Source of the DNA: Bdellovibrionales bacterium
Lineage (GTDB): Bacteria > Bdellovibrionota > Bdellovibrionia > Bdellovibrionales > UBA1609
NCBI GenBank assembly: GCA_013216195.1
Contig: JABSOQ010000006.1
Coordinates: 1 to 57,822 of the forward strand
Direction of reading: 5' to 3'
DNA length: 57,822 nucleotides
Part shown: in pieces, positions 1 to 7,652 of the stretch
How the letters are laid out: each line of letters opens with the position of its first letter
Numbering within the stretch: position 1 is the stretch's first letter
Notes under the pieces: generated by a model
Databases searched by the model: none
What the model was told of the DNA's origin: nothing
What the model saw: the letters and a program-made list of their open reading frames with translations, nothing else
Program-made: the position numbers and the translations under genes

Positions 1-503
1 CTAAGCAAGGGGCCAAGCCTCATGAAATTTTAAAAGCTATCGGGGGCGAGATGAAGGCCTCCGCCAGTGATTCTGATCAGGCCGATATATTTTACGGCTT
101 TATCGATCGGCGCAGTTACACTTTGAGTTACAGCGTATTAGGTGAGGTCTCTGTGTTTTTACAAGATGGTAAGAGCTCCGAGATCAGGCCCTTGGTTTCG
201 AAAAGTGGCCCTATTCACAAGAACTTTTCAGATGAAATTCAGACTCACAAAGTGAAGTTGAACCCCAGTGATATGGTTGTGGCAGTGACACAAGGTATCA
301 CTGGCGCGGAAAGTTTGCAGGGTGAGTGCTTTGGCAAAGAGAGACTTGTCGAGGCAATCATGGCACGTGGTGATTCTGGCGTACACGAAGTTCGCAATCA
401 CATATTTCACCAAGTGAATCAATTCGTCTCAGGAGCAGAGCCCACTCGCGATCAAACTGTGATTGTTCTCGAGGTGAAAGACAAAGTGATTAGGCTCGCT
501 TAA
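1..503 (+). CDS. SpoIIE/RsbU-type PP2C phosphatase domain, 3' end only
   Basis: Partial gene. The reading frame is open from base 3 to the TAA at 501-503, so the true start lies upstream of the window; the ATG at 51 is internal. The visible part resembles the C-terminal half of SpoIIE/RsbU-type PP2C serine phosphatases: a FYGFIDRRSYTLSYS strand pair, an LNPSDMVVAVTQGITGAES segment, and a closing RDQTVIVLEV. In the family the middle segment usually reads TDG(V/I)TEA with a metal-binding Asp. Here it is TQG, so one metal ligand is replaced by Gln, although the late Asp in RDQT is kept. The protein may be a weakened or non-catalytic member. Such proteins act in the cytoplasm on anti-sigma-factor antagonists or in two-component output. 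Confidence 0.6.
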   Translation, partial: KQGAKPHEILKAIGGEMKASASDSDQADIFYGFIDRRSYTLSYSVLGEVSVFLQDGKSSEIRPLVSKSGPIHKNFSDEIQTHKVKLNPSDMVVAVTQGITGAESLQGECFGKERLVEAIMARGDSGVHEVRNHIFHQVNQFVSGAEPTRDQTVIVLEVKDKVIRLA

Positions 504-573
504 GCCTTGGTTTCTAACTCTATTCGGCATTTGTTCGATTTTGATTTGGCTGAAAACTCCGCGCTGTACAGAC

Positions 574-589
574 AGCACTAGAGAGTGCT
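574..589. promoter_or_regulatory. Perfect palindrome upstream of citrate synthase
   Basis: AGCACT at 574-579 and AGTGCT at 584-589 form a perfect 6-bp inverted repeat around the 4-bp centre AGAG, 57 bp before the citrate synthase ATG. No T-run follows, so it is not an intrinsic terminator. It could be an operator or a 5'-leader hairpin. The right half with its flanks (GAGTGCTA) resembles half of the CIRCE/HrcA operator, but the spacer is 4 rather than 9 bp. Confidence 0.3.
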
Positions 590-645
590 ATGACTTCTAA
601 AGTTAAGTCAGAGATGCAGTTCATCAAAAGCGAAAGGATCGGAAA

Positions 646-1779
646 ATGGCAGAAACCTATGCTGGTGCAATCGATAGGGGATTAGAGGGTGTTGTGGCTT
701 GCACGACAGGAGTGTCTTCAATCGTAGACGCAACTCTCTGCTACAGAGGTTTCACAATTGAAGATCTGGCTGCGAACTCGAGCTTTGAAGAGATCGTGTT
801 CTTGCTTTGGAATGATCGCCTGCCAAACTCAGATGAGCTGAAAACCTACGAGACAAAGTTGTCTGAAGGCATGGCATTGAACTTAGAGCTTATTAACGTG
901 CTTAAGAGTTTGCCTACAAAAGATGTGCATCCCATGGCATGGCTAAGAACTGCCACTAGTCTACTCGCTCTCTACGACGACAAGGCTCAAAGCACTGACG
1001 ATGCTGACCGTAAAGAAGTGGCAATGAAGCTGACTGCACAAATGGGTTCACTCGTCGCTCTATTTGAAAGGCTTAGACAGGGCAAAGATTTCGTCGCCCC
1101 AAAGGCAGACAAGTCTATGGCTTGGAACTTTTTGTATATGATTAGTGGTGAAGAGCCTCAAGACGAGTTCGTTAAAGTTTTCGATACCTGTTTGATTCTA
1201 CACGCCGATCACGAGCTCAATTGTTCTGCTTTTTCTGCTCGAGTCACCTCTTCTTCATTGAGTGACATCTACTCTTCAGTAGTGAGTGCCATTGGCGCTC
1301 TAAAGGGCCCTCTTCATGGCGGTGCGAATGAGCAGGTGATGATCATGTTGAAAAGCATAGGCTCAGTGGAGGCTGCTGGTGAATGGATCAAAACTGCACT
1401 GGCAAATAAAGAGAAAATCATGGGCTTTGGCCATCGTGTTTACAAAAACGGAGATCCTAGAGCCAAGATCTTGCGCGGTATGAGTAAAGAGTTGAATGAA
1501 AAAGCGGGTTCGCCTCAGTGGTATGAAATGTCAAAAGTCATAGATGACACCGTCCAATCTGAAAAAGGCCTTTTGCCAAATGTCGATTTTTATTCGGCAA
1601 CTGTTTACAACAGTATGGGAATCCCGACAGACATTTACACTCCGATTTTTGCGATGTCTCGAGTCAGTGGTTGGCTAGCTCATATTTTTGAGCAGTTTGC
1701 GAACAATAGAATCTACAGACCTCGAGGAGAGTGGAGCGGTAAAGAGAACCAGAAGTGGATGCCCGTTTCAGATCGATAA
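646..1779 (+). CDS. gltA: Citrate synthase
   Basis: Condenses acetyl-CoA with oxaloacetate to citrate, the entry step of the TCA cycle, in the cytoplasm. The 377-residue length fits the short citrate synthase class. The catalytic triad of the family is visible: His224 in GPLHGGANE, His263 in MGFGHRVYKNGDPRAK and Asp314 in NVDFYSATVYNSMG. A purine-rich ribosome binding site (AAAGGA, 633-638) lies 7 bases before the ATG. A palindrome lies upstream and an intrinsic terminator follows, so the gene is probably transcribed alone. A 2-methylcitrate synthase cannot be excluded from motifs alone, but no methylcitrate-cycle genes are nearby. Confidence 0.93.
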   Translation: MAETYAGAIDRGLEGVVACTTGVSSIVDATLCYRGFTIEDLAANSSFEEIVFLLWNDRLPNSDELKTYETKLSEGMALNLELINVLKSLPTKDVHPMAWLRTATSLLALYDDKAQSTDDADRKEVAMKLTAQMGSLVALFERLRQGKDFVAPKADKSMAWNFLYMISGEEPQDEFVKVFDTCLILHADHELNCSAFSARVTSSSLSDIYSSVVSAIGALKGPLHGGANEQVMIMLKSIGSVEAAGEWIKTALANKEKIMGFGHRVYKNGDPRAKILRGMSKELNEKAGSPQWYEMSKVIDDTVQSEKGLLPNVDFYSATVYNSMGIPTDIYTPIFAMSRVSGWLAHIFEQFANNRIYRPRGEWSGKENQKWMPVSDR

Positions 1780-1813
1780 TTTGATTTTTAGATTTTTTGT
1801 AGAATTGATTTAC

Positions 1814-1840
1814 AGGACCTCAGCCGGGGTCCTTTTGTTT
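1814..1840 (+). terminator. Intrinsic terminator of citrate synthase
   Basis: AGGACC (1814-1819) pairs with GGTCCT (1828-1833) across an 8-base loop and is followed by TTTGTTT. It starts 34 bp after the citrate synthase stop codon. Confidence 0.8.
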
Positions 1841-1868
1841 TATTATGTTGTCGAAACCGACTAAGCCG

Positions 1869-1896
1869 TTGACATCATTTAGAGGAATTTAAAAAT
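1869..1896 (+). promoter_or_regulatory. Candidate sigma-70-type promoter for the PilZ gene
   Basis: A perfect TTGACA (1869-1874) is followed after 16 bp by the A-rich hexamer AAAAAT (1891-1896, 4 of 6 matches to TATAAT). It lies between the citrate synthase terminator and the GTG at 2026. The -10 match is modest, and it would give a leader of about 125 nt. Confidence 0.35.
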
Positions 1897-2025
1897 TATT
1901 GTTTCTCAAGCTAAATCCTTTTGTCTAGGTCCCGATAAGTTCTCTAGAAGATAGAGGTCGGCTCGCATTTAGCCTGTGGGCCTCTAGCCAACCAACTTCG
2001 AAGACGCATAACGAGGAGACAAGCA

Positions 2026-2709
2026 GTGCAAAAAGTGCTGGTGCAGGGTACAAACTTAAGTGAAGTCAGAGACATCAAGAACTATCTTGAAGCGAAGTTG
2101 CCCTATGAAATCGGGCTCTCAATGTCTCCTAGCGAGACCTTGCACATCATTCAGTCTCGACCCCTTAACCTAGTCATCAATTGCACTGATACCTATGATT
2201 TAGACTCGAGTCAGTTTTTGAAAGAGATTCGAAGTGAGGGTTATCAACAGGGTTTGTTAGTTGTTTCGTCTCAAATTGATCCAATAATCATGCCGGCCTC
2301 GATGAAAGTGGACCGGGTTCATTTTGCTGAAAAACCAATTGAGTTAAAAGACCTGAAGGGTCTTGTCGTGAAGTTGATCAAGGCCAAGCAATTGCCACAG
2401 CAACAGTTCAAACGATTTCGCACGAATCAGCGTTTAGCCGTCGAAAGCTATTCTTCTGGAGAGGTCGTTGAGTCTAGCATGTTCAATCTCTCAGTGGGCG
2501 GAGCCTACTTTGAGAGCCCAAGTAAATACAATGCGAGTATTGGTGATCTGATTAAGATGTCGGTGAATCTCAAAGATGTGGATACAGAACATCTTATGAA
2601 TGCGAGAGTGGTTTGGACAACTCGAAAAGGTCACTACTCGGGTGGTTATGGCGTCGGTGTAAAATTCGTTAAGAACGAAGAAGTCTACAGACAGTTGCTT
2701 GGTGACTAA
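2026..2709 (+). CDS. Degenerate receiver-like + PilZ domain protein
   Basis: 227 residues starting at GTG, with GAGGAG (2013-2018) 7 bases upstream. Residues 1-120 have the alternating strand/helix pattern of a response-regulator receiver, including the AEKP lysine motif. The expected phosphoacceptor Asp region reads NLVINCTD, so phosphorylation is doubtful. Residues about 130-225 form a PilZ domain with the c-di-GMP-binding motifs RxxxR (RTNQR, 132-136) and NxSxxG (NLSVGG, from 154). The protein is a probable cytoplasmic c-di-GMP effector, for example for motility or envelope behaviour. It is monocistronic and converges on elbB. Function beyond c-di-GMP binding is inference. Confidence 0.75.
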   Translation: MQKVLVQGTNLSEVRDIKNYLEAKLPYEIGLSMSPSETLHIIQSRPLNLVINCTDTYDLDSSQFLKEIRSEGYQQGLLVVSSQIDPIIMPASMKVDRVHFAEKPIELKDLKGLVVKLIKAKQLPQQQFKRFRTNQRLAVESYSSGEVVESSMFNLSVGGAYFESPSKYNASIGDLIKMSVNLKDVDTEHLMNARVVWTTRKGHYSGGYGVGVKFVKNEEVYRQLLGD

Positions 2710-2757
2710 AACACCAAAATCAATGACCAAATCTTTTGGAGCTCAACCTCAGCCAGA

Positions 2758-3408
2758 CTACGCCATCTCATAGAATTCGCGTATGGCACCACGAATACCT
2801 TTGTAAACGAGATGAGGTTTTGCATCGCCGTACATGTACGCAGGTGAGGTGATCAGTTTGTTCATGCGATCGGTGATATAATCATCTACAGCGCAGTTTT
2901 CATGTTGGGCGCCGGTCTTTTCAATTTCTGCAGCTGTTGCTGGGTCGTTGCCAATAGTTAAGCTGGGATTATGATCACCAAGAACTCTACTGATCATAGC
3001 TGGGGCGATACACAGGGCCGCTATTGGTTTAGAGGCTTTGTGAAAGCTCTCGACCAGTGCTTGTACATTTTCATCTACGCTGCAGTCTGCACCTTTCTCT
3101 GCCCAGTTAGACAAGTGAAGAGCTGCACCGAAGCCGCCAGGAAACACGACACCATCAAAATCTTGCTCTTTCAGTTCAGATAGAGGTTGGATGTGACCAC
3201 GAGAGATGCGGGCAGCTTCTTCGATGACATTGCGTTCATCACCGGGCTGGCCACTTCGGTGATTTGTGCTCTTGAAGTTGAGGTCGGGTGCAAAGCACTG
3301 AGTGTCAGCTCCAGCTTCTGAAAGTGCAATCAAAGCCGAAACAGATTCGGTTATTTCAGCGCCATCTTGAAAACCACAACCAGACAAAACAACAGCGATC
3401 TTCTTCAT
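2758..3408 (-). CDS. elbB: ElbB-like glyoxalase / DJ-1-PfpI family protein
   Basis: 216 residues with the DJ-1/PfpI flavodoxin-like fold. It begins KKIAVVLSGCGFQDGAEI, as in ElbB proteins, has the VVFPGGFGAA turn near residue 88, and keeps the nucleophile-elbow Cys133 in ALCIAPA. Length and the C-terminal VYKGIRGAIREFYEM match the ElbB subgroup (isoprenoid biosynthesis protein with amidotransferase-like domain, reported glyoxalase activity). It is cytoplasmic and probably handles reactive carbonyls. It is transcribed convergently to the PilZ gene with a 48-bp gap and appears to be alone. Confidence 0.85.
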   Translation of the reverse strand: MKKIAVVLSGCGFQDGAEITESVSALIALSEAGADTQCFAPDLNFKSTNHRSGQPGDERNVIEEAARISRGHIQPLSELKEQDFDGVVFPGGFGAALHLSNWAEKGADCSVDENVQALVESFHKASKPIAALCIAPAMISRVLGDHNPSLTIGNDPATAAEIEKTGAQHENCAVDDYITDRMNKLITSPAYMYGDAKPHLVYKGIRGAIREFYEMA

Positions 3409-3884
3409 CGTCTCAACTCCAATTCGTAGGGCACGATTCGCCAGTTCACGAAAGGCCGATCGAACCAGGTTTTGGAGGCCCTGTCAATTTCGAGACAGCC
3501 TAAAGAGAGTAGACAGTTTAGTCTATGTATTTGTAATTATAAAATTTTTCTTCTTTTGTATGGTGGTTTTGAAAAACAGTTGATCAGTCTCCTGCCCTGT
3601 ATTCGCATAGAGCGCACTTCAGCCTGGAACACGGGTTGCAATTCTCGCTAGTGGGTTATGAAAGAAGAGGGTCTGTATACAGCTGTTTGGGGGCTGGTCT
3701 CTTTTTCTCATAATAAACTGGAAACATGGTTGGCACTTACCTTCTCGAGTGGTCTGAAAATCGATCGCTATTGTTACTGAAACTGAAAAATTTGAAACTT
3801 AAGACGGCGACGACTGCGTCTTTATACTAGAAAGGGCTCTACTACACTCTCCGGTTGCCACCTAGTGCCTGCTAGGTGGCATTT
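3409..3884. other. 476-bp gene-free region with a candidate small transcript near its right end
   Basis: No credible reading frame spans this stretch between elbB and the lipoprotein gene; both neighbours are on the minus strand. The left part is the elbB upstream region. The right 90 bp hold a promoter-like element, an inverted repeat and a plus-strand intrinsic terminator, listed separately. Together they suggest a short plus-strand RNA of roughly 50 nt. I see no match to a known RNA family. Confidence 0.35.
3799..3828 (+). promoter_or_regulatory. Candidate promoter with inverted repeat in the spacer
   Basis: TTAAGA (3799-3804) and TATACT (3823-3828) are separated by 18 bp and resemble -35 and -10 hexamers. 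The spacer holds the inverted repeat AAGACG (3801-3806) / CGTCTT (3817-3822), positioned like an operator. No protein-coding frame follows before the terminator at 3856-3886. Confidence 0.35.
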
Positions 3885-3886
3885 TT
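3856..3886 (+). terminator. Strong intrinsic terminator on the plus strand
   Basis: TGCCACCTAG (3856-3865) pairs perfectly with CTAGGTGGCA (3872-3881) around a 6-base loop and is followed by TTTTT. The T-run lies on the plus strand, whereas the adjacent gene ends from the minus strand with its stop at 3885-3887. It therefore fits a plus-strand transcript best, and could act weakly for the minus-strand operon. Confidence 0.75.
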
Positions 3887-4742
3887 AGTTTCCATAGATG
3901 AAATCTTGCATGTTCATGCAATTGCGTACGAAGTACTTTCTCTTCTCGACCTTTATTTGTGTGGCGACACACTCTCTCACGATTAGGCCAGAGTAGGGTG
4001 GGTCTATCGAAATGTCGTATTCATAACTCACTTTTTGAAAGTCTGTTTCAGAAGTCCACTCAGCCTTGTCATAGTTCACTCGAGTTACCCGGAGTTCACA
4101 ATTTGGCACTCCGCCACAATCGCTACGCGAGCTAACTGTGGCTGGCGGGGCCATACGCATTTGTTTAACTGTTAAGTCATGATAGGTCTCTCGTATAATG
4201 GGCTTCGATGCTGTTTTGAAGCCAGCTTGGTCATCGACCATAGACATCAGTCTTGAGTTGTGATCTTGAAACACTTCAAAATCACTTTCGGGTTCAAGGT
4301 CATAGACTTTAGGATCGTACTGACGTGTAAACGATATATCAGTCTCTTCACCCGTCTCAGGGTCAAATTCAGTGCCCACGTAATAGACCTTCAAGAAGAG
4401 GTAAGAGTCATCTTCTTCATCTCGAATATCTTCAAGTGCTAGCACTTGCTGAGAGACCTGCTGAAAGAGTGTAGGGGGGGAGCCTTCGACCTCTTGCGTG
4501 TAGTTGTACAGAACAGCTTCCCCTTTTTTGATCTCCCAAGGGTTGGCGTTGCCTTGCGCGATCACCAAAGCCTCAATGATCGATTGAGCTTGAACTTCGC
4601 TACCTAAACTAGCCTTTTCCTCTTGAATCTCTTTACAGCCAAAGAAAAAGAGCAGTACAGCCACAACAGCAAAGCTTAAGAATGTGTGGATCCACATCAG
4701 GGCATTCAGATCATTCTTCATTTCATCATTAGATTTCAGCAT
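3885..4742 (-). CDS. Hypothetical membrane-anchored or lipoprotein
   Basis: 285 residues, not recognised. A hydrophobic segment (about residues 14-36) ends in LFFFGC, which could serve as a lipobox. The rest is hydrophilic and acidic, predicted extracytoplasmic, with two further Cys pairs (SDCGGVPNC and RECVATQ...RNCMN). The ATG (4742-4740) shares one base with the TAA of the upstream acetyltransferase (TAATG), so the two are translationally coupled. The n-region is longer than in most lipoproteins, and an ATG at codon 8 (MKND) is an alternative start. Function unknown. Confidence 0.6.
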   Translation of the reverse strand: MLKSNDEMKNDLNALMWIHTFLSFAVVAVLLFFFGCKEIQEEKASLGSEVQAQSIIEALVIAQGNANPWEIKKGEAVLYNYTQEVEGSPPTLFQQVSQQVLALEDIRDEEDDSYLFLKVYYVGTEFDPETGEETDISFTRQYDPKVYDLEPESDFEVFQDHNSRLMSMVDDQAGFKTASKPIIRETYHDLTVKQMRMAPPATVSSRSDCGGVPNCELRVTRVNYDKAEWTSETDFQKVSYEYDISIDPPYSGLIVRECVATQIKVEKRKYFVRNCMNMQDFIYGN

Positions 4743-5833
4743 TATACGGAGTCCCAGCCCCAGAACCAGAAGGGCACAGGAAACAACTGATCCAACACCT
4801 TTCGAGTTTCGGGATCAAAGCCCTTTAGAGCGTCTTCTGACTGTGGGCCAAAAATGATTCTCGTAATGTCTGTCTCGTGCTCTGTTTGGTAGATCTTGTC
4901 TTTGTAGCCAATCAAGAACTGTTTTTCTTCTTTATGAAGTACAAAGCCCTCGACTCCTAGGTTACGAGCGTAGCGACAGGCTTTTGCAAAAAAATTGTCG
5001 TAGTTCAAAATCTTAATCATGCCTAAGAAACCGTAGTTCACAGTGACATCAAATTGTTTCATTGTGCGAATGAGGTTTTGTGCATTTGAAGGTGCAATGA
5101 TTGTGATTGGCGCCTGTTTCTCTTTTCTAATGTGTGAGAACAGGGTGGTAAGATGGGTTACCATTCCCCCCCACTCATGAATGTAGTTCGTTAAGTCGGC
5201 ACCTTTTCCCTCGACAGCATAGGCAAGCAGCTGATTGTTTTTGTCCCATGCGGTGTAGACATTTGAGTTGGGAATCTGCAAATAGGCGTTGATATCCCGC
5301 ACGGTTCTGATTGTGCCAGTGGTGTGATAGTTGTAGACCTTCAGTAGAGCTTCGGCAGAGACCTTGTTTGATTTCATTATGCGTATCGATGAGTCTTGAG
5401 AATTCATCTCACTATTGATGACCATTGAAACTTCGGTTCCAGCCAATTCAAAGCCGAGCTTCCTGTAGAAATCGTAAAGGTCAGACCAGAGAATCGCAAA
5501 GTCACAAACCTGTTGTTCGCTGGCCTCGATACAATCGTTCAGAACCTTTTGACTGAAACCCTGATTGCGATGCTCTGGTGATGTGACAACGCTACCGATT
5601 GCGGCAGCTTTGAATAAACCCATGACACACTTGATTATGTGCATTTTCATGACCGCACCCGAAACGATCTGGTCACCTTGCTTTATAATGCGAAAGTTAT
5701 TGAGGTTGGCCTCATTCATGGCCAGCGGGTACTCTTGCTGAATACTCCAGTCGAAGCCGTCTCTCAGGTTTCTATCAAAGAACTCTAGTGTTGAGCTCAT
5801 TTCATCCTTGGTGGGCATTGTGGTCTCATTCAT
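4742..5833 (-). CDS. GNAT-family N-acetyltransferase
   Basis: 363 residues. Start chosen at the ATG (5833-5831), because GGGAGG lies 5 bases upstream; the longer frame from a GTG at 5848 would swallow this ribosome binding site. Residues about 60-140 carry the GNAT acetyl-CoA-binding core: IGSVVTSPEHRNQGFSQKVLND contains the V-T-P-x-x-R-x-x-G-x-(G/S) type motif A, followed by FAILWSDLYDFYRKLGFELAG as motif B. About 220 C-terminal residues have no domain I can name. The substrate is unknown. It overlaps the following lipoprotein gene by one base, suggesting a joint role, perhaps envelope modification (inference). Confidence 0.75.
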   Translation of the reverse strand: MNETTMPTKDEMSSTLEFFDRNLRDGFDWSIQQEYPLAMNEANLNNFRIIKQGDQIVSGAVMKMHIIKCVMGLFKAAAIGSVVTSPEHRNQGFSQKVLNDCIEASEQQVCDFAILWSDLYDFYRKLGFELAGTEVSMVINSEMNSQDSSIRIMKSNKVSAEALLKVYNYHTTGTIRTVRDINAYLQIPNSNVYTAWDKNNQLLAYAVEGKGADLTNYIHEWGGMVTHLTTLFSHIRKEKQAPITIIAPSNAQNLIRTMKQFDVTVNYGFLGMIKILNYDNFFAKACRYARNLGVEGFVLHKEEKQFLIGYKDKIYQTEHETDITRIIFGPQSEDALKGFDPETRKVLDQLFPVPFWFWGWDSV

Positions 5834-6131
5834 AAGAACCTCCCTCACTCTATATTTTAGAGTTGAGACCGAGACATTCCCAGTCGAGTTCTTGAAAACA
5901 AGACGGCTGAAAGGCCTGAAAACAGGATCAAGTCAGACCATTGGCTAGGGGTAGCCCTCGACTCAGTGGGCGAATAGAGCAGATTTTGCAAGTTTTAGCC
6001 GTTAGGCCTCTGGCGTATTGAGCTCACCACACTGGCTTGAGAGCTTGAAAAAGATTTAGCAAAGGGTTGGGCAGTTCGACTGTTCTTTGCTGCTGAATAG
6101 GTGTAGACTCTGCGCAGAGGAAAAATACACG
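5834..6131. other. Divergent intergenic region between the acetyltransferase and DoxX genes
   Basis: 298 bp that should contain both divergent promoters. I see a short palindrome GGCTA-GGGG-TAGCC (5943-5956) but no convincing -35/-10 pair. I looked for a TPP riboswitch, because the downstream transporter resembles thiamine importers, and did not find the conserved CTGAGA core. Confidence 0.3.
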
Positions 6132-6614
6132 ATGATTGTGACTTTTTTTGAGAGCTTCAAATACGTAGGCCACATGTTCCCATTGGTGGTTTTGAGGTTG
6201 TACACCGCACTGTTTTTTTTAGGCTCTGCCTACACGAAGTACGATGGCGACTTTTTGTTTCGGCCAAGGCTTGCAGCGACGATAAACGAATATCTTCCTT
6301 TGTCTGATTCTCCTAGCTGGTACCAAAGCGTTGTGGAGACCCTTGTCGTGCCAAATTGGCAGATTTTCGCTTACCTGTTCACTTACTGCGAGTTTCTCGT
6401 CGGTTTGAGCTTGTTAATTGGTTTTCTGGTGCGCCCTCTTTGCCTTTTGGGCTTGCTCTTGAGCTGGAACTACGTCTACATGATGGCTCCAGCTGAGAGC
6501 CAGACTTACCAAGTTTTCTGGTATGTTTTTCTTGTTCTCGCCTGGATCGGGGCCGGCCGTTGCTTGGGTTTCGATTACTATTTCTTTAAACGACAACGCG
6601 GCATCTGGTGGTAG
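6132..6614 (+). CDS. DoxX-like four-helix membrane protein
   Basis: 160 residues. Start placed at the ATG 6132 (AGAGG at 6116-6120); a TTG at 6087 would give 15 extra residues of poor quality. Four hydrophobic helices, the conserved opening LRLYTALFFLGSAYTKYDGDF, and the final LAWIGAGRCLGFDYYFF match the DoxX/DoxD-like family of inner-membrane proteins. The family includes quinone-oxidoreductase-associated subunits; the role here is unknown. It lies 3 bases before the TTG of the binding-protein gene, so it is the first gene of the transporter operon. Confidence 0.75.
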   Translation: MIVTFFESFKYVGHMFPLVVLRLYTALFFLGSAYTKYDGDFLFRPRLAATINEYLPLSDSPSWYQSVVETLVVPNWQIFAYLFTYCEFLVGLSLLIGFLVRPLCLLGLLLSWNYVYMMAPAESQTYQVFWYVFLVLAWIGAGRCLGFDYYFFKRQRGIWW

Positions 6615-6617
6615 ATT

Positions 6618-7652
6618 TTGAATAGCAAATTGGTGATTGTTTTCTCAGCCCTGACCATAGGGGTTGGGGCAGTTGTTTTCGGGTATTACACGACTCAGTC
6701 GATGAAGATCGATCGGTCTCAATTCAAACAAGCCAAGATTCGATTGGTGTCCTATCCTGCTTTTATAAGCACTTACGGCCCGGGGCCTGAGTTGGCAAAA
6801 AGGTTTAAAGAGCGAACTGGTGTTGAAGTTGAGCTGATCAATGCTGGCGATCCCTCATTGATTGTTCAAAGATTGAAGGGTGATCCCAACTTGCGGGCTG
6901 ATGTTTTGGTAGGGGTAGATCAACTTCTGGCTAAGCGAGCACTGCAACTCAAGTGGAAGTCGTTGCCAAAGAGCCTATTCTCGCGGGTCAAAGACGATCT
7001 GCTCGTGTTCGAAAACGATTATTTTCTGCCTATCGATTGGTCCCCTTTGACCATGATCTATCGCTCTGAGAAATCTGCCGGTTTGTCTTCAGATTTTGAT
7101 TCAGTAACTGATTTTTTATCTTCTCTCAAGGGGCAGTCATGGGCGATTCAAGATCCGAGATCTAGTGTACTCGGCCAACAGTGGCTGTTCTGGTTTGATC
7201 AACAGAAAGTATTATAATAATTTTTCGGTCAGACCGGACCAAAATTGGCTAACTCTTGGAGTCAGGCCTACGGGCTTTTCAAAAGAGAGTCCGTTGATTG
7301 GGTCTTTAGCTACATGACGAGCGTCGTGTTTCACTGGGACAAAGAGAATGATCGTAGCTACAAGTTTCTAAAGTTCGACCAGGGGCACCCGTTTCAGGTC
7401 GATGCTGCAGGAGTACTCGGAAGGTGTGACGACTGTGAATCTGCAGTGAAGTTTTTAGAGTTTATGCTAGAGCCTGGCAACCAAGCCCTGATTATGCAGA
7501 AGAATTTTATGCTTCCAGCAATCAAGAGTATGGAGCCTTCGGGCCTGTTTGCTGAGTTGCCAAGTGTAAAACTAATCTCTTACGACAAAATAGAAGACTT
7601 TCAAAAGAGACAAGAACAGACACAGAGTCGCTTTTTAGATGTTTTGGAATGA
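6618..7652 (+). pseudogene. ABC transporter substrate-binding protein, interrupted by tandem stop codons
   Basis: The frame from the TTG at 6618 encodes a signal-anchor segment (KLVIVFSALTIGVGAVVF) and the N-terminal lobe of a thiamine/iron-type periplasmic binding protein (LVSYPAFISTYGPGPELAKRF). It stops at TAA TAA (7215-7220). The same frame then stays open to 7652 and encodes the C-terminal lobe, including NSWSQAYGLF and the ligand-lobe segment VDAAGVLGRCDDCESAVKFLEFML. The ThiB-like family has a continuous chain here, and the linker also looks about five residues short. Bases 7210-7246 are open in another frame, so two small compensating indels are possible. It may be a true pseudogene, a two-piece protein or an assembly error. 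The last codons overlap the permease start (ATGA). Confidence 0.7.

Noticed and set aside
574..589. CIRCE/HrcA heat-shock operator
   Set aside because: The arms are shorter and the spacer is 4 instead of 9 bp, and the gene is citrate synthase, not a chaperone.
3500..3885. 6S RNA or other known structural RNA in the gene-free region
   Set aside because: I could not trace the long closing stem and central bubble; only the short promoter-terminator unit is supported.
5834..6131. TPP riboswitch upstream of the thiamine-type importer
   Set aside because: Neither the CTGAGA core nor the downstream ACCTGA-like segment is present; only a short GGCTA/TAGCC palindrome is seen.
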